Below, one piece after another: positions 1-12,300 of a DNA stretch of 64,000 nucleotides; position 1 is the stretch's first letter; each line of letters opens with the position of its first letter. The notes beneath the pieces were generated by a model. It worked only from the letters and a program-made list of their open reading frames with translations, was not told the origin of the DNA and did no database searches. A program made the position numbers and the translations under genes. The DNA lies in NCBI GenBank assembly GCA_050084515.1, contig CM114271.1:39680001-39744000 (forward strand). The letters run 5' to 3'. The DNA is from Blasia pusilla. Lineage: Eukaryota; Marchantiophyta; Marchantiopsida; Blasiales.

Positions 1-62
1 TTTGCAGTCAAATCGATACCGAGATTTGTAATTACTCATCCATTTGCGGATACTCTGAGCAG

Positions 63-705
63 GCTTAACAACAGGAAAGCAAGATTAGCTCGGATTGCCA
101 GAGAAGAACGAGCTGCGGATGGTGATCCACGAGGTGAGAACTCTCGGCATACCAGGTCTGCTCAGGGACCTTTGGGGGAACTATTACATGATATAGCTGT
201 AACTCCTCCGGCCTCTCCTGATGGTACTAGAAGTGGAGATGGTAGTTACAAGGACTCAGGAGCTAAGTGCGCAAGCAAATCAGCCCGATCTGTCAGCCAG
301 AGGGATGCACATGGAGATACTGGATCAACTCCAGAATCTGCTAGTACGGAGTCTGCACAAATGCTTGTGGTTGATACACAGGATCCGAGAACTGTTTCAT
401 CATGTGACACAGCAGGAAAGTTTAATTTAGGTGAGTATGTTTCTCTTAGAGATCTTGAAGGGAAGGAAGCTGCTTTAGGATTTATCTGTCAAGTTGATGG
501 AGCATGGCAGGGTAGGACGCTTGAAGAGCAGAATCTATGTGTAGTACAGGTTACCGAATTCAAAGTGGATAAAACAACAAAGTTGCCCTATCCTTCCAAC
601 TTGACAGGGACATCCTTTGAGGAGGCAGAGACATTACTCGGAAAAATCAGGGTTGCTTGGCACAAAGACAAGTTGGAGAAGGTTCATGAAAGCAGCAGTA
701 AGTAG
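63..705 (+). CDS. NDX: NODULIN HOMEOBOX (NDX), last exon, 5'-truncated by window
   Basis: NDX is a plant-specific nuclear homeobox protein; in Arabidopsis it acts on chromatin and on non-coding transcription at FLC. Visible here: after an acceptor AG at 61-62 the exon opens inside the homeodomain recognition helix, LNNRKARLAR. The first base, G, would complete a Trp codon, giving the NDX form WLNNRKARLAR. An acidic/Ser-rich linker follows (about residues 20-120). The conserved C-terminal NDX-B-like block starts near GEYVSLRDLEGKEA and includes LPYPSNLTGTSFEEAE. The frame is open to TAG at 703-705. Bases 1-62 look like the end of an intron. The rest of the gene lies left of the window. No gene neighbours it within several kb downstream. 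The family call rests on recalled motif similarity, not on a search. Confidence 0.8.
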
Positions 706-2480
706 CATGCAGAATAACTGAGAATTTTAGGCTGGTTTTGCTATGCAGCACAACCATGTATTATTCTATTTGACTTTGAAATGGAAGAAAAAGCGGAGAT
801 GGAGAAACTTCAATGCTTTCGTTCTTTAAGGAGTTCCATGTCGAGTCCTGTTTCTTTCCTTGGCTTCTTTGCCTACTGTTTTGTTGGTAACAGCTGCAAA
901 GAAGTCTTCAACAGTTCCAAACTGCGCTTTGCCCGAGTGGAAAACGGGGTAGAAAATGGCTGCTTCATGAGTGCCTGGGGCTCAGTCTAAGTGTCCCCTA
1001 TTACTCTCTTCTCGATGGGAAAACTGAGAAAGAAATGCCCCTTCATGAATGCCTCAGTGGTTCCTCAACTGAGAACAGGGGAGGAAGATGGTGGAGCGTT
1101 AGTGACACTCTGTACACTTCTGGATCGGACTCCACACCAAATATCCCTGCGAATTATGCACACTGGATGATTGGGTTCTTTGAATGTTGCAAGTAGCTGC
1201 GGTTTCCAAGCATTTCAGACACAGGGGGATCAACAAAGTAGTAACGACGTATGGTGCTTGTCCAATACCAAGACTGAAGCAAATAAACTGGAGGAGACTA
1301 GTATACATGACGGATGGAACTGTGGATCTTACTGTACACGCATAATCTACTGCATACCAAGTTTTTCCTACCATAGGAGTTCACCACCTTAAGAGATAAA
1401 ATGCAGAAAAAATGGATACCGGGATTTACTTTGATTCATTTATTTAGTCGTTCACCCTTTACTTACATGAATTTTTTGGCTGTTGTATTAGTTCTATTCA
1501 CATACATAACCTGCATAAAGATACCGATAGGTGTCAAATGAAGAAGTTTAGATGCTACAAAAGTTCCCTTGATAGAAATAAAGTGGGACACATAATTAGA
1601 CTATTGAGGAAAGATAGCTAAAGTAAACATCTCATTACACATGATTAGTATGTGGTTTTCCCTTTAATTTAATTATTTTTTATGACATCCCTTAATAATA
1701 GAAGGACTTCAAGAGGACAGGTGTCAAACGCTTGAGGAGGGTTTCTTTTAACTCCATCTTTTTTTAATTATATAGGTAATGGAATATTAAAGAAATATTT
1801 AAGTAACACTGATAAAAAAATGTTTCAAAAGTTTAGGTAGCGTGGGTGAGACTATGATGGTCTATAGAACATTTTAGGTGCCATGTAAGTTAGTGGAAAG
1901 ATACAAACATGCATGACCTTCCTTAACTACCATATGAACTATGTCTTATACACCACAAGTAAATCCACTTGAGTTTTAAATTCTTTTCAATGGCTCAAAA
2001 ATGGTTGGGAAAAGGGATAAATGGAAGGATTGAGATTCACAAGGAGTTAAATGAGGTTAATTAGGATTTAGAATTTCCTCAAAGGAGGACATGAGACGTG
2101 GATTCTAAAAACAAATGGAAGAAAATGTTTTCCAAAGGAGGGGAAAGAAGGAAGTATTTCTCCAAATTGATTGGATGGAGTTAAGGATTTTTCAAATGGA
2201 AATGGGGGATGTGGAGTGGGAATCTAGAAAGGGGAGTGGGAAAATGAAATTGATATTTTTCCAAAATGATACACTCAATCATTTGGTTCATAATCATGGA
2301 AGAACATATGGTTTTTTGAAAGAAGTCCACGGGCATTTGAGGACCGGGAAGTTGATTCCAAGCCATGATTCCCCAATTGATTTCTCACTTTGGGAATGAA
2401 TCGGAATGCTATGTTTGTGAATTTTTCGGGAAAGGTAGAAAGCAACATAGCTTTAAATATTTTTAGTAAATTGAAAAGAT
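706..2480. other. NDX 3' flank and intergenic DNA
   Basis: The first few hundred bases after the NDX stop are probably its 3' UTR. I see no exon series, long frame or RNA gene here. Short frames on both strands give no recognisable protein. From about 1,600 the DNA becomes AT-rich. Confidence 0.5.
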
Positions 2481-4170
2481 TATCAAGTTTTAGCCAAAAT
2501 GAATGCCCCTTCTTTGGCTATCAATTCAAATTAAAAATCTCAACCTCAATTCTCATTAAAAATGTTCGACAACTTTGATGGCATGTTCTCCAAATGATCT
2601 CGGAAAGTTTCCAATTTGGGATATATGGAATTTCTGGAAACTTGGTAGAAAGGTAAAATCCAAAAGAATAGGAAGCTTCCTTAAAACTTGTTAGGAAGAT
2701 GCAATACGTTAAGTATTAACGTATTACACCTTCCTAACAAGTTTCAAGGAAGGGGAGTGGTCTACTAAGTTTCAGTCCAAATTGATGTTTTTAGTTCAAG
2801 TGAAAAATCTCAACATTGCTTTTCGTGGAAAGGTATGATCTTGCGTGTCTGAAATGAACAGGTAATTTTAGACTTTGAGAGTATAACTACATTCCCTGGA
2901 ATTTCTTAGGAAGGTATGATATACTAAAATGAAAAACTCTACCAATTTTCAGCCAAAATGAATTCAAATGAAAAATCTCTATCACATTTTTCATTTTAAG
3001 GTGTGATCATGCATCTTTCAAATGCATCAACCTTGGGATTTTGGAGTTTTGGGTGTACAATCATCTTCCCTGAAAATTTGCAAGAAGGTTTTATATATGA
3101 AAAAAAAAGCTTGGACCAAGTTCAAGCCCAAGTAGATTTTTTCATTGAAGTGAACAATATAAACCTTATTTTTAATTACAAGGTTTGATCAAGGGTGCTA
3201 AAAATGACCTTAGGACTTTCCGAGTTTTGGGTGTATGGTCATCTCCACTAAGACTTTTTGGGAAGGTTTGATATGAGAAAATGGATACTTATATCAAGTT
3301 TAAACCCAAGTACTAGTGGATTTTTTTGGTTGAAGTGAAAGTCTCAACCACATCTTTTATTAAAAGGTTTGAGTGCGTGTGCTCATAACGACCTTGCAAA
3401 TTATGGACTTTAGAGTGTATGGTCATATTCTTAGAAAATTTGTTGGGAAGTATCATGTATGATATAAGAATGTAATGGTCTACCAACTTCCAAATCAAAT
3501 GGGTTTTTTGGTTGAGTTCAAAAATATCAACTTTATTTTTTGTTGTAAGTAGTGATCTCGCGTGCTTTGAATGATCTTGGGACTTTTGGGTGCATGGTCA
3601 TCTTCCCTAAAAAATTTAAGAAAGCTTTGATAAAAGAAAATTGTTATGTTTTCCAAGTTTAATCCCAAGTGGATATGGTAAATTCAAGTGAAGGATCTGA
3701 ACCTCATTTTTATTTGCACGTTTGATTGCATACGCTCATGACGACCTTGCAAAATTTGGACTTTCAGGTATATGATAATCTTCCCAAAATAAAATTTAGA
3801 AGGTATAACACAATCAAATGGTTTATAATACTAAGTTTGAGCCTAAGTAGATGTTTTTGGTTTGAGTCACAAATTTTGAACTTATTTATAATAAAAAGGT
3901 CTAATCACGCGTGCTCAAAATTAACTTGGGATTTTGGGGACATAATTGTGAGTGTGTGGTTATTTTCCCTAAGAATTCATAGGAAGGTTTGATATAATAA
4001 AATTGACACTTATATAGAATTTTAGAGCAATTAGATATTTTCAGATAAATTCAACCTCATTCTTCTAGTTTGTTGATTGTGTGTGCTTTGAATAACCTTA
4101 CAATTTTTGGAGTCTTGGGTGAATGTGAATATGCCATGAAACTTTCTAAGAAGGTTTGATACAATTACCT
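2480..4170. repeat. Degenerate tandem array, about 178-bp period
   Basis: A recurring landmark of the form GTTTGATC followed by a CGTGTGCT-like block and ATGACCTT appears near 2,830, 3,001, 3,181, 3,366, 3,548, 3,720, 3,898 and 4,070, a spacing of 171-185 bases. Each unit also carries a GGGTGTATGGTCATCTTCC-like block, a GGAAGGTTTGATAT-like block and an AAGCCCAAGTAGATTTTTTGG-like block in the same order. Units are diverged by substitutions and small indels. One more unit may start near 2,575, with the 2,679-2,749 palindrome inserted in it. Nothing in the array looks coding. Confidence 0.8.
2679..2749. repeat. 71-bp near-perfect palindrome
   Basis: Outer arms at 2,679-2,698 and 2,730-2,749 are reverse complements with one mismatch (core CTTGTTAGGAAG against CTTCCTAACAAG). 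Inner arms AATACGTTAA and TTAACGTATT continue the pairing to a very short centre. It lies in the first part of the tandem array and lengthens the spacing of the flanking units to about 255 bases, consistent with an insertion such as a minimal foldback/MITE. Confidence 0.75.
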
Positions 4171-5040
4171 CTTTGGGAACTAAGCGGAAAAGAACCTCTT
4201 TGATATGATGTTTTAAATGAAGAAAAGTAAATTAGGGGAAAGTAGTTAATGGAGGTCCTTTGTGCATTGAAAAAGAAAAGATACTTGACAAGTTGACTAT
4301 GAGATCTTGGCCACCATTTAGAAGCATACACACAAGTAAGGTTGCATGTGGACAAAGTTTGTGTCCGCATACATGTCCATATCTGTGGACTTGCGTTCGT
4401 CCTATGGAAGGACTTGTCGTCCATATGGGCCCCACCTTCTCCTTCTTTCTCATTCCCTCCACTTGCCTTCGTGTTCCATATTACCCCATTTTTTTCCTCC
4501 CTCCACCTCCACTCCCTCCCCCCTTATTGTCCCACTTGCCCTTGCCCCGCCTTCCATCATGAACTGTAAGTGTGGATCTCACCTCTTGCAATCCATGTCC
4601 CTAGACGTGTTCAAACTTTTCCGTTCGTGTCCGTTTTAGGGAAGAACTTGTTCATTTTTGGTGCAACCATGCATTCAAGATAGTATCTTCATTGTTACAA
4701 TCATATGAAGAGGCCACTTTTAAAAAAAAGTAATTTAAATTGGTACAAAATTTGATATATGCTTTTGACTCTTCAGAAAAATATAGCACTAGTTCAAATG
4801 TCTGACCATGTCTCCCCCTAACTCTAGTCAATGACCAATGGAATCCTCATTGAAGCATTTTCTTAAGCTCCTTGTCAGATTTTGCATCTTCTTCTTCTCC
4901 TCAAGTTATCCACATAGGGTCGGCAGAAAACATCTCCTATTCTCTCCCAAAATCCTATGAGTTCATCATGTATTTGACGAAGGTATCAATGTCACCACGG
5001 ATAGTAGGATACCCCCTTCTAAACTTAAGGAAATATCTTG
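4171..5040. other. Non-coding DNA with a dispersed repeat
   Basis: No gene seen. The stretch 4,440-4,560 is CT-rich. Bases 4,567-4,685 match 42,262-42,383 (listed separately). Confidence 0.5.
4567..4685 (+). repeat. Dispersed repeat, copy 1
   Basis: About 120 bases resemble 42,262-42,383 in the same orientation. Shared blocks are CACCTCTTGCAATCCATGT, GACTTTTCCGT-like sequence, CATGTCCGT and GTGCAACCATG. No coding capacity. It is probably part of a larger decayed mobile element, because each copy lies in TE-rich sequence. Confidence 0.65.
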
Positions 5041-5042
5041 GC

Positions 5043-5639
5043 TTAAGAAGTGGGTAAAATCAATTCAAGCCTCCTCAAGACTTGGTCATCCACCAATGTA
5101 TTTCTTGTATTTTTGAAGATAAGTTGTTGCATTATATTTATGGCATCCCTCACTTGATCTAGGTTTAAGACTTGCTTTGTAGAAAAGATCTCCGCTTCTT
5201 GAGTTTGAAGATATTTTTGTATCATGTGATTGAGATCACCACAATCATACATTTTGATGTAGTAGAGAAACCACCATTGCATTGCCCTACTAATTCTCCT
5301 TTGGTGGGGAATTTCTTTAAACACTATCCCGTCGACTATCACTCCTTTCAACATAGTCGGACGGAGGGCTCGCAAATAATATGTGAAGTTTTCATTCTTA
5401 TGCAACTCCTTTTTGTATGAAGTTGGGAAATTTGTGTGTGGTGTACTTGTGACCATTCCATTCACTGCATAGAGTGGAATGTCAAACAAATGGTGAGTGT
5501 ATTTGATCAAGGTTTTGATTGTATTTACAAGTTGGGCACATGTGGAACAACCACGTGCACACATTCTCTTGGAGACCATGGGGATGCTTATGGAGACGGG
5601 TGGAGAATCCCCATTTCCCCACCCTTCTCCATACGGCAT
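5043..5639 (-). CDS. Unrecognised 198-codon open frame
   Basis: An open frame with the composition of a real or recently real protein: basic, with a central block rich in aromatic residues (around MQWWFLYYIKMYDCGDLNHM) and a C-terminal block resembling a helix with many Gln and Asn. I do not recognise the family. It has no visible partner exon with good splice sites. It sits between the tandem array and AT-rich DNA, so a fragment of a transposon-associated host-like protein is at least as likely as a host gene. Confidence 0.25.
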   Translation of the reverse strand: MPYGEGWGNGDSPPVSISIPMVSKRMCARGCSTCAQLVNTIKTLIKYTHHLFDIPLYAVNGMVTSTPHTNFPTSYKKELHKNENFTYYLRALRPTMLKGVIVDGIVFKEIPHQRRISRAMQWWFLYYIKMYDCGDLNHMIQKYLQTQEAEIFSTKQVLNLDQVRDAINIMQQLIFKNTRNTLVDDQVLRRLELILPTS

Positions 5640-8600
5640 CTACCATTTACCAGAGTGCATAAAAGATACTAGTAGGGACCATTCCATTGTCCCTTACGCC
5701 CTGTTACTTGAATGCCCCCTCCTCCTACCATGATTCACAAAACACATTCTCACAAAGATAGATAGATAGATTTACAAAGAACTAAAAAAGTCATATTTTT
5801 AAAACCAATCGTACAAATTAAACCGAAATAGCATACCGATTAATATAACATAGATTTCCGACAGAGCAAGCGTCGACGTCTTGCGCCGTCGGTGAGCGCG
5901 CGTTGCGTCGCGGGTGATCTCGGAAAGAAGCGCTCGTTCGTTAGAGTGCGGGACAAGGGAGAGGCAGAGCAGAGATGATGATCGACGGGGGATACGAGAT
6001 CGGGGCAGTCCGGACTCCGGAGTCGCCGACATGATGAGAAGAGCGATCCCGACCGCTGCCACTCACTGCTCTGCACCGGTCACGCGGGCTAATTACGGTA
6101 AGGGGTAGGCGGTACCGGAAGGTACGAGGACAGGTTGGTTCTGAAGCGCGTAGAAAGCTGGAGACTCGGGTCGCAGCGACTGCGAAGCAGTGCGAACGGA
6201 TCTCTCTCTCTCTCTCTCTCTGTGAGTCTGTCCTGTCTGTTCGGTCCGTCTCCAACTCTCGACAATCGCCGGCACGAGCTCGACGGTACTGTACTGTACT
6301 GTGCGCTGCGCTGCGCCACCGTACTGCAGTAATAGGAACATTCTTCGAATTCCTGCGCGCGGGGTTATGTCGCTAATGATTGAGGAGCCTGAGCTCCTCC
6401 CGCATTGTATCGCGAAATCAATCTCGAATCTCCGCTTCACGTGCAATCCAGACTGTCAGATAGTGCGCTTGAGAGATTGGACAGGACGTGGACGGAGAGA
6501 GAGAGAGAGAGACTCACAGAGGACGGTACTCGTAAAGTAGAGACAGAGTCAGCCGCCCCTCCCACTCCTCTCCTCTACGGGTACCGGACTCTGGCGAGGG
6601 AAGGAATCGAGCGATCTCCACTTCAGGACTTGCGGTGGAAGCAACTCGACCTCTACGAAGTTTTGTCCAATCGGAAACGGTGATTCCGGATTTTGAACCG
6701 GTTTTGAGATACGAAATACAAAGGACAAATTCGTAGGCAACTTTTAAATCAATCGGCAGTTCTAAAAATTCCACTGGCTCGCAATACTCGTAAGCCCGGA
6801 TCTCCCCGAGCGTTGCTACGGGTCTGTGGCCAGGCCATCCCAAGAGGAAAGTAGAGGAAAACACGACCATCTTAAATCTTCGATTGAATAATGAAAAGGT
6901 CGTAGCTTCGCTTCGGTCGGTTCCCTACTTACACGACACTGACGGCACGGAAAAAGCGGGAGCCACACACTCAGAGTTCAGACTCTAGAACTACAGGATG
7001 GTGTTTGTCCGACCGTACTACTTGAGTTCCTTTCGGCACTTACCACTTAGATGGGGGAGTCCTTCTCCGACTTTCCCTTTTCGATGGACGTTGTCTTCCA
7101 GTGTGGACAAGAACCAAAACAGAGGAAACGAGACGCGACGAGTACGAACGAGACGACGGGTGCCTTACCGACTGTTTTTCGAGGGGACCCGGAACTAGTG
7201 CATGTCCACGCAGAATTGCAACTTTCGTCCTTTTCGCAATTTTCATGTTACGTTTGTGACGGACGAGATCAGCGGGGCATTGTTCCTGCAATCGCGGCGA
7301 GGGTTCACTCACCCCCGGGGGTATTTGATTACAATATTCTCTTGAACTGTACTTTTCTCGTCGGCCTCCCATTTCGGAGTTCCATTTTCAATGTGTTTTT
7401 CCCGGTGTGGGCATACTTCAGCCCAGTGCTTTATCTCATGTTGTTTACTCGATAATGTAAACGTCGAGTTCGGTAAAACCATCGGCTCCCATGGAGACTT
7501 CCCGGCCTCCTTGCATTTACTTTAAGCTCCGCTGTTCCTTGAAAAATTTCGTGAATGAAAGAGTCTCCTCCAGCTTCGAGAATCTGTAGAGAAGACGCGG
7601 ATTTCATTCTCTCTATTTCGACTCATGAAACCATCTGACCTCGTGTACAGACTTCTGTCTTACAAAGCTTCGACCGTGAACGCTGGACTCCCGGACAGAC
7701 AGGTGATCTTGCCAGACCGTCCAAACGATGGTCCATTCTCGGGTATAATAGCTCGTACGTTGTGTAGATGTTCCTCATCAATTCTGTGAGGTTTGTGTTC
7801 AGATCGGATAGAGCATGATAATCTCATTGCATGAAATCATATTCACTTCGAGAATATATCGAACTCTGAATTCGAGAGCGCGCCTCCTTGGATATATCGT
7901 ACCAGACAGACAATCTGACAGCGTCTCGCCCGCTCTACATTTGCTCCCTAATCGCTCGACTGATTCGTATTAGTGCTTCGAATTCGTCGGCGTCGACTGT
8001 ATATTTTTTAACTCATGGCCTCGATCACATGCTGTCTTCAGATCCTTCATAGTTTTCCCGGAATATCTGGGATCTTTCACATTTCCTCCGTCGTACGTGT
8101 TCTGGCCTGTAGCTACCTCCGTAGTTGAATGAGTCGTTAGATCGTGATCCTCGACTCACCCAACGCAAGTTTTTGAAACATGTCTATAGCACCATGCCTT
8201 CAACATTTTAATGAAATTGATGAGATCTTTCGCTTACATCAGTCACCTTGAATTGAATTGCCCTGGTACGTGAAACTCAATCCATGTCGCGGACAGGCAT
8301 TCATGTGTGCGGAAATTCAATCGATCTTGACATCATTAGCGAAGAGTTTCACAGAGTGGTTTGAAGAGTAGAACGTCTCTTGGTTGTGGGGTCATTAATG
8401 GATCAAAGTAGAGGTGACGAGCTGTTCTTCACAAGGGAGTGCTCATGGAAAGGAAAATAAGGCGCTTGCAACCTCAAGCACTTCATTCCATCAGGAAGGA
8501 GAAGTGACTGAGAGAGCGAGCGCCTCGATCGACGAAACATCGAAAACTTAGTACAATTATATCTATGGTCTTTCAATTTGAAGGATCCCCAGCACTGGAT

Positions 8601-9354
8601 GGTCTTGCCATGGGGATCGATCGCCTCACCATCAGCTATTTCCGTGCTGCTGCTGCTACTGCTGCTGGCTGGTACGTCCGCACGGGCCAATGACCAGCCA
8701 GAAGCACATGGCATTGCACTGATCTCTATAAGACTGAACTACTTTTGAAATGCACTGACATGTTGCCTCTTCTTTAATGGTATTTCACATTAGTACACAA
8801 GTTTCATTTCATGACCAAGACGCATGAAACTACGTACGCTGCTGCAGCAGCTAGACCTAATCTAACGATCGAGGATTTCATGATCAGTTCGGCTATGTTA
8901 TCTAGAATTAGGGTGAGCACTGCTGCAGGCACCTCGATCCATCTGTGGACTTAAGCTACATGTACGATAGATCGAGTTGTCCAAGGATTATAGTTATGAG
9001 CCCGAGGAAAGTCCTGCTGCAGGTTTGTTTCTCGACGACTTCCACATATGGCCGGGATCGATCGAGCGCTCATCAATGTTTTGTCCACGCCTGCGTGTAT
9101 CGGTCTCCGGCTCTACGGAGCTCTCAACGCGACTTCAGGAGCTACTGCATAGATCTAATCAGCTCCCAGGACCGTCTGTATGTGACGGACGCGTGTGTGG
9201 GAAATTAGGTGATGCACTCGTGAGATCTTGAGACCGCGAAAAATGAATGTATGGGATATTTTGGAAGTTCCGTTTAACGATGTCGAGATCGTCCCCAACC
9301 TCCTCCTATTCGGGCCGGGCTGCAGACGTCCGGATCCACCACCAACCTGTACCC
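5640..9354. other. Intergenic stretch with simple repeats, no gene supported
   Basis: GATA-type microsatellite at about 5,755-5,770, a TC run at about 6,201-6,222 and a GA run at about 6,496-6,514. Overlapping open frames around 5,900-6,900 are low-complexity Arg/Ser-rich shadows of these runs. No domain, exon series or RNA gene is seen. The right end is the 3' flank of the bHLH gene. Confidence 0.5.
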
Positions 9355-12300
9355 TCAGATAAGTGCTGCTACTTGGTCTGGATTTGAAGCTAAATGTAGA
9401 GCTTGAATCATCTCCTCCGTGGAAGAACTCAGTCCCGAACTGATCTGAAAAACAAACGGAACAACATGATCATGAATGAAACAGCCACCTACTAAACAAA
9501 GCTTCCATCCAAGTCGAGTGAAAAAGAAAAACGAAAAGAACCTACAAGTCGATCGAGTGAATTTATGCGATTGGAAATCCTCATGAATTCATAGCTTCTG
9601 TTATCTTGATACCGACGATCTGCCAGGTTTGCAAACACTTTCAAGGTCTTTGAGTGTCCTACAGCTTTAAATACACGTCTAGGCTAGGTAGGTAGTATCC
9701 GCAACTTCTACATGGATCTATACAGCGTCATGCAGAAACCTTGACAGACCCGAGCAGGTACGTACACATTCGCGGACACGTCCACTCGATAAGATCCGGA
9801 CGATCAAACCGGTACATGTGCATTCACTCATTCAAATTGTCCGTGCATACCCGGAAGTCGGGTTGGCAACAAACTAACTAAGAACAGGGGTTTATGCCCA
9901 GGGTATGTATGATCGGAGCAAGTTGCGTTTCTGGTACTACATCATGGACTTTGCGATCGATTTTTCCAGACTTGTGTCGACAGTTCAAGGAGCCGAGCAT
10001 ATCTGTCAAGAAGAGAATTAAGACTGCACAGTTGATGAATATCAAAATTTCTCGAGTGCCACGTGATGGATCCATGGATGGTCGATGTCTGGAAGTACAT
10101 CGGAAAGAAGCACTTTAGAACTCTGGGAAAAGCAGGGATTTGTGAGTGGATCTTTGCAGGATCTGGAGATGTAGAGATGTACATACATACCTGGACGGTT
10201 ATGAAATGAACGGAGTTCCGAGCCACAGTGGTGACATTGGATTGAAGAATCTCCACCTTGCATTCCTCCAGAGCCTGTAGAACCCGCAGAACGAGGCCTG
10301 GACTGCGCGCACAAACAATCTTGATAACGGCTTGCTCTCCCAAATGTTGCACGTCGACCTGTGATTTGCTAACGATCACAGGAAACTCTTTCCCTTTCGG
10401 TTTCTGCGAAACACAGAACCGCAAAAATGTAAGGAATCCTGCAAACTAGTTTGAATTGCCCACTTGTAAGAACCTTCCATCATCATGCATACTACTGTAG
10501 TTAGATAGTGGACATGACATGACAAATTCCGACTACCGAAACGGAGGATGAAAAAAGAACACCAGTTCTACATCGACCTATCCGACGACTGAAACGGAAA
10601 CGAAACGGAACGCCTGTTCTACATCTAGTAAGACCTAAATCCGTTGCCAGCCTAGATCATGCTTATTGGTCCAGAGAATCTGATCTTGCCGACGCTTTCG
10701 ACACACTCAAGCTTGCAAACCGCCCCATGCGAGAATTTGCAGCCAGCTCGCAACTTGGCCGAGCCATCTTTCAAATTAAAGCAAAGGATTTGTAGGAGCT
10801 CTGTGTTGCTTGAATGCTACCTGATTTGGATTTGTGCCGATCTCTACAGGTGCAGAATTCAACAAAAGACCAGCAGGAATATTTTTTACTTGAAGAGGAG
10901 TTCCAGAGGACTGCTTGAAGATACAGGGAGAGGTGACCTATATAACCCGTGAGTAGACTTCAGCGATCCTGGCCCTAGTAAAGTGGAAGTTCTTCGTGAT
11001 TTGCAGGGCTGTGGAGTACTACAAATTTGTAGTCAGCCCTTGAGGTGCTCCCAAAATTTTCAAGACTCCAACGGATAGTTTCAGACACGGACACGAAGTC
11101 ATAAACAAGCACCCGCTGATTATTTAGATCCTTGAGGGGTCTAATCAGCGGGGAGCTAGATCCATAAATGTGCGAGATCTGGACACGCATTGCTCACGTG
11201 TCCCAAAAACTTTGGTTGATTAGAGAGATCGAGAGAGCGGAATGTCGAATCATGTTACCTGGGGACTAGAATCTCCACTGAACTCCTCGGACGAACTAAT
11301 AGCAGCCTCCTCCCTTTCTTTGCACCGCTTTTGAAGACTGTCTTCAGATCTTGTACACACCGGGCCTTTCATTACCTCTGCAGCATAATCGGATGGCGCA
11401 CTGGGAGAACATGAGATAGGTCTATCACGGTCATCGACTATTGCCAACGAGGGCTTCCTTTTCAGAATTCTCAAGTAGCCTTGGCGACTAGTCTTGCAAG
11501 CTTGGAGGTGCTTCAAGGTCTTCTCCAGCTCCAACACATAGGCGATGGTGTCCCCTACGATGGATGCCTTGTCCTTCTGAATATACAAGTACACATTCAT
11601 GATCAACCAAGACCCAGCCCGGCACAGGTTACAACATTTCGACGTGTAGAATTCATACCAACGTGAACATGCATACATTCAAGTCCTAACTCTGGCTCCA
11701 TGGCAAAAGCTGCAGGCACATCCTTCAAGCTACACGATGTCATCGGAAGGTCCTCCATTTCTACATCTGCTGTCGCATCCTGAAAAGTTTGCGATACCTT
11801 GTTCCCAGATCTCAGCAGACTACAAGTTTAAGATCGAGCTTCGATCGAATCGGCGGTAGTCCGAAGCTCTCGATCGAAAGCGCGACCTGTGAAGTATAGT
11901 GAACTCGACAGTCTTGGGGCCGTATAATTCCAGGAGGCGACTTACGAACTATCACTGACTCGAGCGATAGATCATGCGGAACCGTCACGCTCAGCAGCTG
12001 TAGGGCATGCGCGTATACGTATTCCACATGCATGCATGTGTCCAAGTGCCAGACGTCGGCGAGAGAAAGAGCGATCTCGATCTCGACGTTAGGTCTGAGA
12101 CTTGTAAGACTCGCTACAGATCGATCGATCTCCGCTAGACAGACGTACGTATATATAGACTACAAAAGGTGAACGTGAAAGACAGACTTGCATACGTCCA
12201 TCAGACGAAGAACATTCTCAGTCGTCAAAGCTTTTGACAGAATTCGTGAAGAGACGCATCTTCGCTGCAGACATCGGATAGTGCGCAATGCGGATGGACG

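Noticed and set aside
5941-6870. Many overlapping Arg/Glu/Ser-rich frames on both strands
   Set aside because: They are translations of TC/GA simple repeats and CG-rich DNA, not genes.
9942-10424. Long minus-strand frame reading through the bHLH exon end at 10,191
   Set aside because: The GTATGT donor at 10,190 and the acceptor at 9,445 give an exon (9,444-9,355) that completes the ACT-like fold; the read-through tail has no domain character.
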